The notes under the pieces were generated by a model. It saw only the letters and a program-made list of their open reading frames with translations, made no database searches and had not been told where the DNA came from. A program made the position numbers and the translations under genes. Shown piece after piece: positions 30,880-42,254 of a stretch of DNA of 64,000 bases. How positions within the stretch are numbered: position 1 is the first letter of the stretch; each line of letters opens with the position of its first letter. Origin of the DNA: Lepidostoma basale (Eukaryota > Arthropoda > Insecta > Trichoptera > Lepidostomatidae); the NCBI GenBank assembly GCA_022606425.2, contig JAHDVF020000675.1:248001-312000 (forward strand). Reading direction: 5' to 3'.

Positions 30880-31380
30880 CAAAGTAATGGTGAATATACA
30901 TAGAAGAAAGAATAAATTTAGCCTTACAATTAAAATAAGTATTCATAAAAATGATTACAGTAGTTAAAACCCGAGGTTAAAGAATAAGCAAGTACGTACA
31001 TATGTACGGCGGAATAGGTAGATTTACAGTACTTAATACTCTTTTTGCAAGCTCGCCCCACCCGGGCCTCGCTCCCCGGCTCTCGATACCCAGACGATGG
31101 ATCCTCTAGATTGGATAGACGGAAGGATCTCGTTTCACACAGGGCTTCACTACGCGACGATTGAAGGCGCCTTTGTTCCCGAACGTTTTTTTATTGAATT
31201 CCGTGAAGGGCGGGTGAGTAGTGGTGTGATCAATTTCCCGTAGGCCGGCGGGCGGGGTAATAGACAAGAATTTAAGGGTTAGTTAGTGCCTTGAAACTTG
31301 CGAATATTTATTTTCGATTCACAATATTTTTGGTGAAAAAAATATTTAATATCATAACAATTGACATCGTATTTTAAATG
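30880..31380. other. Unannotated, GC-rich 31050-31270
   Basis: No repeat or coding match seen. Confidence 0.3.
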
Positions 31381-31384
31381 CATG

Positions 31385-31797
31385 TTAAATGTCCATTTAC
31401 ACTGGACAGTTATCAGCCGATACCGACACGTCACGCGTTTGCGTTGAGCAAATAATCGTTTTGTTTCGTTTGATGGTGTCTTGTTACCTTTAATTAATGC
31501 CGATCCCGTTCATATTATCTTAAAATACCCGAGATAATCGCCTTCTTCACGGCGAATTTAAATGGTAATAAAAACGGTATTTTGTAAAAAAGAATTATAT
31601 ACTGTAGGAAACACATCCTGAAAAACATTGATCATTTTTATTAAGTGTCAATTTTATGTAGGTAGGTGCATTCTTCGGCAATCCCCGACGGCGATTTTAT
31701 TATAGCATTTGAGATAACGAGTCGGTGAGATTCAAGGCTATTTTTATCGTGACGTGTCGGTATCAGCTGATGACTGTCCAGTGTAAATGGACCTTAA
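31385..31797. mobile_element. 413-bp TTAA MITE (piggyBac-type target)
   Basis: TTAA at 31385-31388 and 31794-31797 flank inverted ends of about 48 bp: the left end contains GTCCATTTACACTGGACAGT then ATCAGCCGATACCGACACGT; the right end is its complement with few differences. GTCCATTTACACTGGAC is itself nearly self-complementary. No open frame inside. TTAA duplication is the signature of piggyBac transposition. Confidence 0.8.
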
Positions 31798-31829
31798 TTC
31801 GTCATGTATACTTATTTTAAAATGTTTTG

Positions 31830-32290
31830 ACAACAATTAATCAGTTTTTGAATGTCAAAAAACTAATTTATTGTTTTTTTTAACAATGACGTAAAACTTT
31901 ATATTATATCATGAATGCGAAAGAAATTGTCTATTTTCTAGAAGTTTTATTAAATTTATTGGGAATGATATGTTTCGCCTTGCTAAGGCATAATGAAATG
32001 TTTTATCAACATTCCATCGATCTATTTAAATTAGACTTTTGGGTATAATTTAAATTTGTCAATTTATTTCTTGAAGAATGAAGTAAAACTCCATATTAAA
32101 TAATGAATACGCATGAAAATACCTGTTTTCTAGATATATTATTATATTTTTGTCGCCAAATTATTATCAAATGCTTTATCAACATTAAATAAATCCTTAG
32201 CAAGGCAAAAACATATCATTCCCATAAAATATTACAAAACTTCTAGGAAATAGACGTTTTCAATCGTATTAATTATTGTTACAGAAACAA
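31830..32290. repeat. ACATGT foldback family, one and a half units
   Basis: A minus-type half at 31900-32000 (TTTTCTAGAAGTTTTATTAA, GATATGTTTCGCCTTGCTAA) is followed at 32070-32280 by a complete head-to-head unit ending CTTCTAGGAAATAGACGTTT. Confidence 0.6.
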
Positions 32291-32499
32291 ATATACAAAT
32301 ATATGATGTATCATCAATATTATATTAAACGAATTAAATTTTAGTGTTTATGAAATTTTAAATATATAAATTGAATTGAATTGAAATTTGCATTGTAACA
32401 AATATCGTTTACATAAACCTATACGTAATATATTGTTCCCAGATAAATTGCTTGTACTTAATAATGATCTATTGAATCCTAAATGAAATAATAAAAAAT

Positions 32500-32752
32500 G
32501 CGGAAATACGAGAAGTAAAGAAATTATGTATATGCTAACGATGTAAACGGAGCTAGAAATAGAGGAAGATCGAAGAAAACGTGTCGCGATCAAATAAATC
32601 GAATATTAAATGTCGCCCACGTAAGAAGTCGGAGAAATCGACGCGAGTGCGTTACACGATGAATGAATGTTAAGGAAGCAAGAGATCAGAGTGACAGTCC
32701 ATTATTTTTCCCCGCCCCTTTGGCGACATGGCATGATGGTTAGTTAGTATTA
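32500..32752 (+). mobile_element. R-LINE 3' end, older copy
   Basis: Reads as AND.NGARNRGRSKKT, DQINRILN..HVRSRRNRRE with disruptions and a small deletion before the C terminus; tail GATGGTTAGTTAGTA. Confidence 0.75.
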
Positions 32753-33019
32753 CCAACAATGTAATACTCATACATTTCTGCTGAATATGTTTCTGAGAGT
32801 TTTCTTTTTGTATATATTATTAAAATAATCCTTCAGTATGGTTGAGTCAAATTTGAGGAAAAATAATCACCCAGGTTCGAAAAGGTTAAATTGTTTTCAA
32901 ATTTTTCGCTGTATATGTCACTTTGATCATGATAAACGGCACACAACACAAATCTCATCAGTGTATAACAAAATAAGTAAATTCACAAAAAGGAAATGTT
33001 TTTATAACGAGTAAACGAA

Positions 33020-34140
33020 ATATACTATCGAAGGCGAACACCTGGGAGGCGAACACCTGGGAAGAAGCATTTAGGAAGGCAAACAAAGGACTCAAACTTG
33101 TGAAATACTGGCTGGACAATAATCTTTTGACTTTAAATACAAACAAAACGACTTATTTAACTTCAACTATTGACAATAGACGACAACCATTAGGAAAAAA
33201 TAATCTCATTATACATACTCGTACATGTAATAATAGTAACTGCAATTGCCTGCCGCTGACTAAAGTTACTTCTACCAAATACTTAGGAATACATTTAGAC
33301 GATCATCTTAGATGGACAGACCAAATTGAAGCTGTCTCCAAGAGAATTAGAAGCCTTATTTACACTTTTAAAAATATTAGAAATATATTACCGTTAACCA
33401 CACTTAAAACAGTATATTATGCATTCGTCCAATCCATCCTAAACTACGGTTTAATAGGATGTGGAGGAACTACAATAACTACATTAAACCCAGTCATTGT
33501 AGCCCAAAAGACAATAATTAGAGTCATCAACAAAAAACCATATCGATTCCCCTCAGACCAACTTTACGATGAATTTCAAGTACCGGACATAATACAACTA
33601 TATATAAGAAATTTAGTCGTGCACTACCACAAGGACACCGACAGACACTTAAAAGCACAACAAACGTACAACACACGCAACAAACATAACCATTTTGTAC
33701 CAAAAACTAAAACTTCTTATGCGCAAAGACATTTCTACTATCTTGGACCCAAACTCTATAACATAATTAACAAAACTATAAACGACCCACAAAAAATGAC
33801 AATGCACAATTACAAAAAACATGTAACTACGGAGACATTAAAAAAAGGACGGCTTGAATGTAGTATAATTTTAAAAAATAAGTAAATAGTTTAAATAGTG
33901 TTATATAAGACAATATAGTGTTTAAATAGTGTTATATAATATATAAGTCAATTAATTTTAAGTTATACACTTTAGGATATGTGTTGCTTCCTTTAACTGC
34001 TCCCTAAATTTGTAAATTATATTATATATTGAAATTATATAGAGTACTAGGAATGCCTCCCTAGAACGGGTTACCCCAGTTGGGAGGTATTAAAACCATG
34101 TACTTGGTAAATGATCAATAAATAAATAAATAAATAAAGA
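33020..34140 (+). mobile_element. 5'-truncated LINE (CR1/Jockey-like), fairly intact 3' half
   Basis: Contains the end of the RT domain to the natural stop (33885), a 3' UTR of about 230 bp with a hairpin GCCTCCC...GGGAGG near 34055-34090, and an (AAAT)n tail at 34119-34138. The 5' break lies just after the expected FADD box; a 15-bp block (GGCGAACACCTGGGA) is duplicated at 33033-33063. Confidence 0.85.
33025..33885 (+). pseudogene. LINE reverse transcriptase, C-terminal half
   Basis: An open frame of about 285 codons, longer than from the first GTG/ATG-like start because the frame is open upstream. Landmarks: NTWEEAFRKANKGLKLVKYW, LDNNLLTLNTNKT, TKYLGIHLDDHLRWTDQIEA, KRIRSLIYTFKNIRNILP, TLKTVYYAFVQSILNYG, then FPSDQLYDEFQV, TRNKHNHFVP, YLGPKLYNIIN and a basic C terminus. 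This is the thumb-to-end region of a CR1/Jockey-type polyprotein. It has no internal stop over 860 bp, so the insertion is young compared with its neighbours. Endonuclease and RT palm are missing. Confidence 0.85.
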
Positions 34141-34144
34141 ATCC

Positions 34145-34700
34145 GATATATAATACAAAAACACGCATTCGAACAAATCGATGTTTTATTTTATTTTATT
34201 GTTTTCGAAATATCAAAACATGATTCACATGGTTAATCTGTAAACTGGTTAATCCGTTCCCGAATAATCGAGAGTCACAATTATTCGGGATCTTGATATT
34301 GAAAGAGATATTCTCTATCAAGGCCATTAGCGAAATCGTATCAAATAAATTATAAATGTTCTAATTATAATACATTATTCAAAATCAGGATAACCGCAAA
34401 CAAATACTCGTAGATAGGTACAGGCAAATGAAACTCTCTAAGTGCTCTTCAGAATAAGATACATTATAACATTATTCGTCTAAATATAAGCCTTCATATT
34501 TAGACGAATATGAAATTTTTGGCTGGTGTACGATAATTTATGTTAGCGAACCACATTCAACACACAAGAGTAATAGACTTTGATATATAACATATACTTA
34601 TGGTAATTCCATATAAAAACACTTATGGTATTATAATTTTATTTGATATATGATATTATTTTGACGTTAGCTTTATTTATAAATTGGTTTGTATTATGGT
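34145..34700. other. No recognised feature
   Basis: AT-rich; a small inverted repeat near 34470-34510 (TTATTCGTCTAAATAT...ATATTTAGACGAATA). Confidence 0.35.
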
Positions 34701-34704
34701 ATAT

Positions 34705-34772
34705 CCCAACCCTAATGTTTGGAAGTGAAGCATGGAACTGGCAGAAAAAGGATGAGAGTAGAATAAATACGG
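34705..34772 (+). mobile_element. R-LINE internal scrap
   Basis: PTLMFGSEAWNWQKKDESRI followed by NT; similarity ends on both sides without a tail. Confidence 0.7.
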
Positions 34773-34779
34773 TTGTATG

Positions 34780-35330
34780 TTATAGTTTTGAAATATTATA
34801 TAGTTTGTCATCCGTTATAGTTTTGAAAAAAATACTGTATTGTTCGCGGGTGATAGGGATACCGCAAGGAATATCTATCGGGTGACCACAATCTGTTTCT
34901 CTCTTGATCGTTCGTACGAGCTAATAAGCAAGATGCACTATTTATCACACAGAAATTACTTTCAATCGAGCATTTATGAGTCATATTTTTAACAACGCAT
35001 TTACCCATGCTTTGTGGTTTTGCGAACAATGTCAAATGTAGTTTAGCACATTAACACGTTAGATCTACGTCATCTTTATACCCAAACTGTGAAAATTTAC
35101 AATTAATTCACATTCAAACTAAATTTATTGTATTATATTGCTAAGTATTTTCAAACATTTTTAATTCTTTATACAGTAAAAAATAAACTTCTTGAAGAAA
35201 TAAACATTGCGTCATATGTTTAAAGGTGTACTTTAACCACATTTTTTTTTGTAAAAACAGTAGATTTCTTAGCTAAAATATTGTACTAAAAGTACATGTA
35301 CATGTTATTTTTAAAAAGGTATTTTTTTAG
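34780..35330. other. No recognised feature
   Basis: AT-rich, looks single-copy. Confidence 0.3.
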
Positions 35331-35334
35331 ACTT

Positions 35335-35815
35335 CTTCTTCTCCTTCTTATTGTCTTGTCACATCTCCGTGGTGCACAGGGCCTCAAGGAGCCTTCTCCA
35401 CCCGACTCTATCGCATGCCTGATGCCTAACATCATCCCAAGTGAGGTCTGCTGCTTTGACCTCGTCCTGTAGGGCTCTTCTCCAGGTGGCTCTAGGTCTG
35501 CCTGGCTTCCTCTTTCCCCCCATAAGGGACCAGTCTAGTGCGCCCTGAACGATGCAGGCTGGGTTCCGTCTCAGAGTGTGACCAATCCACAGCCATCTGC
35601 GTCTAGCGACTTGTTCTCTGATTGGCTTTTCACCTGCCATGGTCTAGAGAACGGCATTTGACACCGGTCGGGGCCAATAGATCTTGCGTATTGAGCGAAG
35701 GCACCTATTTATAAACACCTGAAGTTTTTCAATATAGATTTCCAAGTCTCACATCTGTACAGCAGTACGCTTTGGAGCGTGAGCTTTCTCAAAATGATAC
35801 TGGAACACCATACAG
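35335..35815 (-). mobile_element. LINE C-terminal region, fourth lineage
   Basis: Open frame 35640-35359: EKPIREQVARRRWLWIGHTL, RRNPACIVQGALDWSLMGGK, RKPGRPRATWRRALQDEVKA, then DRVGWRRLLEALC. Upstream (to about 35815) pieces read KLTLQSVLLYRCETW. The end has a GAAGAAGAAG-type tail at 35333-35347. Confidence 0.8.
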
Positions 35816-35829
35816 AGCGAAGCATTTGA

Positions 35830-36185
35830 GTAGGTACATAATGTATTATTATAAATGAATTGTTTTTCTTTGAATGAATCACAAGTAATACGACTTTACT
35901 GGGGAAGTGTTCTGAGACGTATAAAATTCTCGTAAATACGAGATGCCCCAAAAATAGACAAACGTAGACTTCATTCTCAGAAGACTAATCTTTGATGTAT
36001 TCTATCAAAGACGACAACCTTATTATGAAACTTTTTTTATTTATTTATTATTTTAATGTATAATTAATTTACATTCAATCATACTGTTACTTCATTAAAG
36101 ACTTGTAAGAACTGAGCGTATTTTTACAAACAAAAGTAAGAATCTATTGAGGTAAAATATAAAGGTTAACTAAATAATCAATTTA
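35830..36185. other. No recognised feature
   Basis: A poly-T/ATTT-rich run at 36030-36060 could be a retroelement tail of unknown family. Confidence 0.3.
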
Positions 36186-36189
36186 CAAA

Positions 36190-36565
36190 TTAAAGTTGCA
36201 AAACGGGTCATGGAAAGATCCATGTTGGTATCTCGTTTAGACACCATATACACAACGTGGAGATTAGAAGACGCGAGATTAGAAGGGTCACCGATTTAGA
36301 GAAACCTACGCATTGCGAGGATGAAGTGGTAATGGGTTGGACATGTGTGCCGACAGGATGATGTAAGATGTAGCTAGAGGGTTATCGAATGGAGGCCAAG
36401 GTTGTGCCGAAGAAGTGTCGGAAGACAGCCTACCAGGTGGAGCAATGATATTGTGCGCACGGGAAGGACCTGGAGAACACTGACGAGAAACCGATGGCGT
36501 AGGAGTGGTGAGGTTTACCTCTAGCAGTGGATGAAGACAGAAACATATGGCAGCGTCGTGTAGTT
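36190..36565 (+). mobile_element. LINE C-terminal relic, fifth lineage
   Basis: Plus strand: IKVAKRVMERSMLVSRLDTI, then WVGHVCRQDD, RVIEWRPRLCRRSVGRQPTR, WSNDIVRTGRTWR and later fragments. Its closest relative here is the minus-strand copy at 63.07-63.56 kb (IKVAQRAMERSMLDTRLETI). Confidence 0.75.
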
Positions 36566-36589
36566 TCGTGGAGTATTCTGACTTAACGG

Positions 36590-36870
36590 CTAGGCATCTA
36601 TAATATATAGGGTGCCCTCTGATGTTTTTACATTGCTCCGAGTCAATCTGTTCTTGAACGGGGATTATCTGGGGAAGTGGAACACAAGCTATCCATCTTT
36701 TCTAGGTCTTTCTGACATCGATGTCCCATAGGTATGTTGTGAGCAACCACGTGGGGAATTATTGGATCACCCATCCTATCTACGTGTTCTCTCCGGTACC
36801 ACCATCTTTTCCTAGCAAATCTCCCAACGACTTCCGTCTGACAGGTATCTCTTTTTCAGATTTAATAATC
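36590..36870 (-). mobile_element. LINE C-terminal relic
   Basis: Minus strand reads ARKRWWYRREHVDRMGDPII, PHVVAHNIPMGHRCQ and then CSTSPDNPRSRTD. The W..(H)V.RM...IP..V..N.P.G.R layout matches 14.76 and 60.2 kb. It lies tail-to-tail with the plus-strand LINE just before it. Confidence 0.5.
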
Positions 36871-36879
36871 AAATACTTG

Positions 36880-37440
36880 AGTCCTCCCTGCTATAAACGA
36901 CGCTCTAATATACTGTACAAAACATCATATGAGCGAACTAGTTCAATCAAATTCTTAGACATCGTTGCCTGCGAAATGTACACGCGAGTTCCACCATCGT
37001 CCTAACGCAGATCGAAATCTAGCGATTGCCGTCACGATACAGAGCGTTGCGACACACGGTTCCGTAGTATTGTGATTCTGACCATACAGATTGTATGGTT
37101 CTGATACATTTGTGATGCTTTACGACATTACATGACACATTATTATGTTTCTGCCTTAAAGCTTTACATCCTTATTCAATTATTGTCAAACGTGCGATTC
37201 TTGAAAGGCTTTAGTTTCAAAATATTAATGTTGTTAATTGAAATTTCGTGGTAGAAAAATTAAAATAAATCGAATAATAAAAATTCCTATATAGTATATA
37301 CAGATATTTAGTTTCATTCCGCTTGATTTTTACCTTCGACCGGTTTAGAAGCTTAAAACAAAATGAAATAAAACTAAATAAATAATCCATTGTTTTGGCC
37401 GAAACACTATAATACTTTAACATTACTTAAAAAAAACTTC
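36880..37440. other. Mostly unique; piece of the 86-bp short unit
   Basis: Bases 37222-37262 (minus) match the conserved end TTCTACCACGAAATTTCAAT of the short unit at 27.98 kb. Bases 37391-37415 match the TTTTGGCCGAAACACTAT flank of the ACAGCTGT repeats. Confidence 0.5.
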
Positions 37441-37442
37441 AC

Positions 37443-38085
37443 TAATCACCACGCCGTCTATTCGAAGGGGTAGTCAGAAATAATGGACTGCCACACTTTT
37501 CTTTCCTGACATATTTCTCTCGCTTCCTCAACATTCACACATCGTGTCATGCACGCGACATCTCCGATGTTCTTAGTAGACCCTCGGTTCGCCCAGTGTC
37601 GGCCCGCGTCTCCACAGCGTACGTCATGATAAATTATTATGTGTAAAAAAATCTGATCTTGCTGTCGATACGCATGCGCTTGTTCTTCCAGACCAGATTC
37701 TTCAGACACCCTGACATGAAAGAGGCTTGATGATCAACCGTTTAAATTTTATTAATTTAGTCATGCCATGTTTTTCTCGGTTTGCCTTGACTCCGTACTA
37801 CATTTATATCGTTAGCGTATACTTTCTTAATCGTTATTTATCCATCCATGCGCTCCATATGTCCGAACCAACGCAGCGATCCTTTCATAATTTTGTTCAT
37901 AATACCTTATTACGCTCTACATTACTTTTTTTATATCAGCATTTTAGAGGTTCTACCGTACATCGTTCTACCACAAATATGTCTTATTAACTTCATATCT
38001 ACCGCATTTATTCTGCTTTCATCCTTCTTCTACCAGTTTTATACTTTGCTTCCATATATAAGGGTTGGAACCAGAATCTCTAATG
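37443..38085 (-). mobile_element. R-LINE copy interrupted by foreign 165 bp
   Basis: Minus strand: 38085-37730 carries the PTLIYGSKV to RGKPRKT-type region of the diverged subfamily; 37555-37443 carries RCVNVEEAREICQERKVWQS to the tail. Between, about 37558-37722 is unrelated GC-rich sequence with no copy elsewhere in the window. Confidence 0.75.
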
Positions 38086-38089
38086 CAGT

Positions 38090-38770
38090 TTCAAATATAC
38101 CTACACATTGTTTACGCATTAAAAATAGACTGTAATATACATTATATACAAATGATACCCGTATAAATGATATTAACTTCGACATTCTATATATGTTTTG
38201 ATAACTTAAATTACAATAGAACAAGAAATGCTTTTATTTGTTATGACTAGAAACACAGAAAAATTCCCCTAGTCATTTTTATAACGACTTCAAACTGGAA
38301 CTATAAATGTATTTGATTTGGCTTATTCCGTTCTTCCACATATTGAATCCATTCTATCGAATTATTTCATATGTTATTAAATCAACGATTCCTAATAATA
38401 TTATGATTACTGACATGACATTTAGACGATTCTCCGGTTTCAAATAATACTTTACGTATATGGTGACCCAGATACAAAACGAGGACATAAATGTGGATTG
38501 GAAATCTATAGACATTCCCTGAAATTACCTTCAGCTGATTGGAGTCCCACAGACGACATGGTTTCTGCTTACTCGCTGTAAAATATTAATGCTTTTCTCT
38601 GTGCCGCACCTCCCGTCGTTTCATTTGCTGGCGCTTCATTACATTCTGATGTTAATTAGTGCACACCTATCACCTCAAACATCGTAGCACACTTCATCGC
38701 TATGACGAAGCACAATAGTCAAAACAAAAGTAACGATTTCTTCTATGTTCGCCATACTTTGTGATTTAGA
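38090..38770. other. No recognised feature
   Basis: Single-copy looking; moderate GC at 38460-38720. Confidence 0.3.
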
Positions 38771-38776
38771 TGTTCT

Positions 38777-38890
38777 ATTTGTCTTTTTCTTTTTTATATA
38801 CTTTGTATATACAACGCTAATTCCTTTATATACTTTGTACATAAAGTTAGTGTTGTATATACAAAGTATATAAAAAAGAAAAAGACAAAT
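38777..38890. repeat. 42-bp near-perfect inverted repeat
   Basis: ATTTGTCTTTTTCTTTTTTA (38777 on) continues to TATACAACGCTA and is matched inverted at 38848-38890, with a 30-bp spacer. Just beyond (38930-38960, minus) is CGAAACGTTAC, another GAAAC plus palindrome AACGTT. Confidence 0.7.
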
Positions 38891-39009
38891 AAAAGTAACA
38901 ACATTAAAAAAACATCGCTTTTAATAAGTAACGTTTCGAAAATCGCACCAACTAAAACTATATGTTTTCATATGAAGCACTCACTTTGTGGTTAGACATT
39001 AAAAAAAAA

Positions 39010-39205
39010 ATAATAATAATAATAATTGTATTTAACCACGGTTACTAAAATTTGATGCCAACTAGTTTTTCTTAGACCCAAGCTTCATCAGGGCAGTATA
39101 ACAACTTGTTATACTGCCCAAGTTGTTATACTGCCCTGATGAAGCTTAAGTCCAAGCGGAACTAGTTTTCATCAAATATAATAACCATACCGTGGTTAAA
39201 TAAAA
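39010..39205. repeat. Palindromic foldback, ACTAGT family
   Basis: Outer arms GTATTTAACCACGGT and its complement; plus motif CTGATGA (39136-39142), hairpin GCTT-AAGTCC-AAGC, GGAAC, ACTAGT, T. Minus motif (39091-39056): TGCC, CTGATGA, AGCTT hairpin, ACTAGT, T, GGCA, where TGCC and GGCA pair. The centre is a triplicated TATACTGCCC-type repeat. Confidence 0.7.
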
Positions 39206-39226
39206 AATAAAAAATTTAACTATATA

Positions 39227-39852
39227 TTAGGTCCTTTCATATGAAATTGGCGTTTTGTATGGGAGGAACATAAAGTTGATTTTTTTTAAATATAATATAT
39301 TTATTTAAACAAAGTATGTACCATTGCTATCTATGCACTTTTGCCATCTTATAGGTAGTTCATCGATCCCTTTACTAAAAAAAACATTCGGACGGGAATC
39401 AATAAAATCTTTGAAGTCGGTTTGGACTGCCCCATCGGAGTTGAATTTTTTCCCTTGCAAGAAGTTATCCAAATTTCGAAAAAAATAGTAATCTGCTGGG
39501 GCAAGGTCCGGAGAGTACGGTGGATGTCTTAGACATTCCAATTGAAGTTCTTCTAATTTGGTAGCCGTCTGTTGTGCAGTGTGTGGTCTAGCGTTATCAT
39601 GAAGCAGCAGTGGCCTAGAGCGATTAACCAGCCTCGGTTGTTTAGCAGCTAGCTTTTCCATCATGGTTTGCAGTTGCTGACAATAGACGTCTGCCGTAAT
39701 CGTCTTGCCAGATTTAAGAAAGCTGTAGTGAACGACACCAGCACTAGTCCACCAAACGCTCACAAGTAACTTTTTTGGAATCAATTTTCGCTTGGGGCAT
39801 GGTTTGGCTGGTTCGGCAGGGTTCAGCCATTGCGATGGTTGAGTAATGCATA
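39227..39852 (-). mobile_element. mariner, 3' half only
   Basis: The 3' end is TTAGGTCCTTTCATATGAAA next to TA (39225-39226). The coding part reaches back to about 39850, where the intact mariner was inserted; the missing 5' half does not reappear beyond it. Confidence 0.75.
39305..39850 (-). pseudogene. mariner transposase, C-terminal half
   Basis: About 180 codons without a stop: QWLNPAEPAKPCPKRKLIPK, LLVSVWWTSAGVVHYSFLKS, LLLHDNARPHTAQQ (second catalytic Asp), YSPDLAPADYYFF (third Asp, 34 residues later, DD34D), IRWQKCIDSNGTYF. The first Asp and the DNA-binding domain are lost. An apparent start upstream is an artefact of reading into the neighbouring element's end. It differs strongly from the intact mariner beside it, so it is another subfamily. 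Confidence 0.85.
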
Positions 39853-39854
39853 TA

Positions 39855-39885
39855 CGTCGTCTGTTCAAAAAGTTTCGCGAATTTT
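39855..39885 (+). repeat. mariner terminal inverted repeat (3' side of gene)
   Basis: CGTCGTCTGTTCAAAAAGTT then TCGCGAATTTT; pairs with the complement of 41146-41176. Transposase binding site by family analogy. Confidence 0.85.
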
Positions 39886-39908
39886 ATATTTTTTCAAAAA
39901 GTATTTAT

Positions 39909-40970
39909 TTATTCATGAATATCTATTTTGTCTTCTTTAAAGTAATTCCCCTCGGATATAATACATTTATGCCAACGTTTTTTCCAATCCTCGAAGCACT
40001 TAAAAAAATCATTTTTTGTGATCTTGTTCAGCTCCTCCTTCGATGCCGTCTTTATCTCCTCAATCGTGGCGTAGCGTCGTCCTTTCATGGGCCTCTTCAG
40101 TTTTGGAAACAGGAAAAAGTCACAGGGGGCCAGGTCTGGGGAATACGGTGGCTGCGGCACCATTACTGTGTTGTTTTTGGCCAAATATTCGCGCACAAGC
40201 AACGATGTGTGAGCAGGGGCGTTATCATGGTGCAAAAGCCAGTTTTTGTTCTTCCACAAATCCGGGCGTTTCTGGCGGATTGCTTCGCGCAAATTGCGCA
40301 TAACTTGCAGGTAATATTCCTTATTGACCGTACTACCCTGTGGCAAGAACTCATGATGCACCACGCCCCTGCAATCGAAGAAAACTGTGAGCAAAACCTT
40401 CACGTTCGACCGAACTTGGCGCGCTTTTTTTGGTCTTGGCTCATGCGGTAGCTTCCATTGGGATGATTGAGCTTTGGTTTCCACGTCATAACCATAAACC
40501 CATGATTCGTCACCAGTTATGACGCTCTGGAGCACATTTGGGTCGTCACGGACCGAGTCCAACATCTCCTGAGCAATGTTAAAGCGATGCTGTTTTTGGT
40601 CGAAATTGAGCAATTTTGGCACGAATTTCGCGGCGACCCGACTCATGCCCAAATCATTGGTTAAAATCGAATGGCACGAGCCAATCGATATGTTTAGGTC
40701 CTCAGCAACTTCTCTAACGGTGATTCGACGATTGGATAATACTATTTTCTTCACTTTATCAATGTTTTTGTCTGTTGTTGACGTGCTCGGGCGTCCGGCA
40801 CGCTCTTCGTCGTTCATATCTTCTCGGCCCTCTGAGAACATTTTGTACCACCGATAAACGTTGCTTTGGTCCAAGGTAGCTTCACCATATGCCACAGTCA
40901 ACATTCGAAATGCGTCCGCGCACTTTATTTTGTTTTTCACACAAAATTTGATACAGATTCTTTGATCCAT
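39909..40970 (-). CDS. mariner transposase (DD34D), intact
   Basis: A 353-residue cut-and-paste transposase. It binds the element's inverted ends and moves the element to TA sites in the nucleus. I chose the Met at 40970 (MDQRICIKFC), the usual family start and length; the frame is open 15 codons further, to 41015. Residues 1-115: two helix-turn-helix units (paired-like), with FEKQ-type FCVKNKIKCADAFRML first, GRPSTSTTDKN linker, then VREVAEDLNISIGSCHSIL. KFVPKLL (115-121) stands where WVPHEL is usual. Catalytic Asp residues are D154 (ITGDESWVYGYD), D249 (HHDNAPAHTS) and D284 (YSPDLAPCDFFLF), exactly 34 residues between the last two. C terminus FEDWKKRWHKCI is typical. No stop or frameshift; it may be active or only recently silent. 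Confidence 0.93.
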   Translation of the reverse strand: MDQRICIKFCVKNKIKCADAFRMLTVAYGEATLDQSNVYRWYKMFSEGREDMNDEERAGRPSTSTTDKNIDKVKKIVLSNRRITVREVAEDLNISIGSCHSILTNDLGMSRVAAKFVPKLLNFDQKQHRFNIAQEMLDSVRDDPNVLQSVITGDESWVYGYDVETKAQSSQWKLPHEPRPKKARQVRSNVKVLLTVFFDCRGVVHHEFLPQGSTVNKEYYLQVMRNLREAIRQKRPDLWKNKNWLLHHDNAPAHTSLLVREYLAKNNTVMVPQPPYSPDLAPCDFFLFPKLKRPMKGRRYATIEEIKTASKEELNKITKNDFFKCFEDWKKRWHKCIISEGNYFKEDKIDIHE

Positions 40971-41145
40971 TTTTTGGAATAGGCAAAAATCGAAGACGAG
41001 CCAAAACACATCCAAGCAAAACAGCTGTCAAAAATTAACTAAACATTCAAAATGGCTGACCTTGTCAGCATAAGTAAGGGGCATAAGTACCAACATAACG
41101 CTACAAAAAAATCAAAAATCAAATATACGTAGCCAGCGGAAATTC

Positions 41146-41176
41146 AAAATTCGCGATACGTTTTGAACAGACCTCG
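41146..41176 (-). repeat. mariner terminal inverted repeat (5' side of gene)
   Basis: Read inward: CGAGGTCTGTTCAAAACGTA then TCGCGAATTTT. Confidence 0.85.
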
Positions 41177-41178
41177 TA

Positions 41179-41685
<507 letters not shown>

Positions 41686-41689
41686 TTTT

Positions 41690-41850
41690 GTTATTTACAG
41701 AAATTACTTCATAGAAATTTATTTTAAATGATCGTTAGATAAAACGATACTTTTTAAGAACTTCTTACAATTTCGACTGTGACCGGTTTCGCTAGCCTCA
41801 CTGTAGAAATAAAGCCAAAAGTGGAAATAGTTCTTATAAAACTTTGTTTA
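41690..41850 (-). repeat. ACCGGT family repeat, degraded hammerhead-like motif
   Basis: Minus strand: CAGTGAGGCTAGCGAAACCG then GTCACAGTCGAAATTGTAAG and ATCGTTTTATCT. Shares flank order with 720-800 and 17.2 kb; the CTGANGA part is mutated. Confidence 0.5.
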
Positions 41851-42183
41851 ATTTTATTATTATTTGAAAAATTACTTTGATTTTTTTATCGCATTTATTC
41901 CCCCCTCTATTATTTTATTATTCTGAACTTATTAACCCCTTTTTCAATTTTTTAAATTAATTATATTAATATAATAATGTTGATATCTACGGTAGTTCAC
42001 CGTATCAAAACATTAATAAGAACCAATAAAAATGATAAAAACATATATATTTGTACAATCATGGCAGATATGAGATCGATACCGCCTGAGAAAAATATTT
42101 TAAATACCTTTAATCAACACATTATTTTAATAATAATATTGGACTTGGACTTGGACTTGGATCTTCTGGCTTATAGAGGTTCA

Positions 42184-42252
42184 GCTAACTAAATAACCAT
42201 CTAACCATCACGCCATTTCTCCGGAAGGATAGACAGAGATGATGGATCGCAA
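42184..42252 (-). mobile_element. R-LINE extreme 3' end, about 65 bp
   Basis: Complement of the C-terminal codons and stop (ACCATCACGCCATTTCTCCG) with a degenerate tail AACTAAATAACCATCTAACC. Among the shortest copies in the window. Confidence 0.65.
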
Positions 42253-42254
42253 CA

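Larger units (their letters stand above)
39855..41176 (-). mobile_element. Complete mariner element with TIRs and TA duplication
   Basis: A 1322-bp unit flanked by TA (39853-39854 and 41177-41178). Ends, read inward: CGTCGTCTGTTCAAAAAGTT on the left and CGAGGTCTGTTCAAAACGTA on the right, about 27 of 31 positions matching. One intact transposase frame. Candidate autonomous copy. Confidence 0.92.

Noticed and set aside
39846..40451. 201-codon plus-strand frame across the mariner
   Set aside because: Antisense shadow of the intact transposase.
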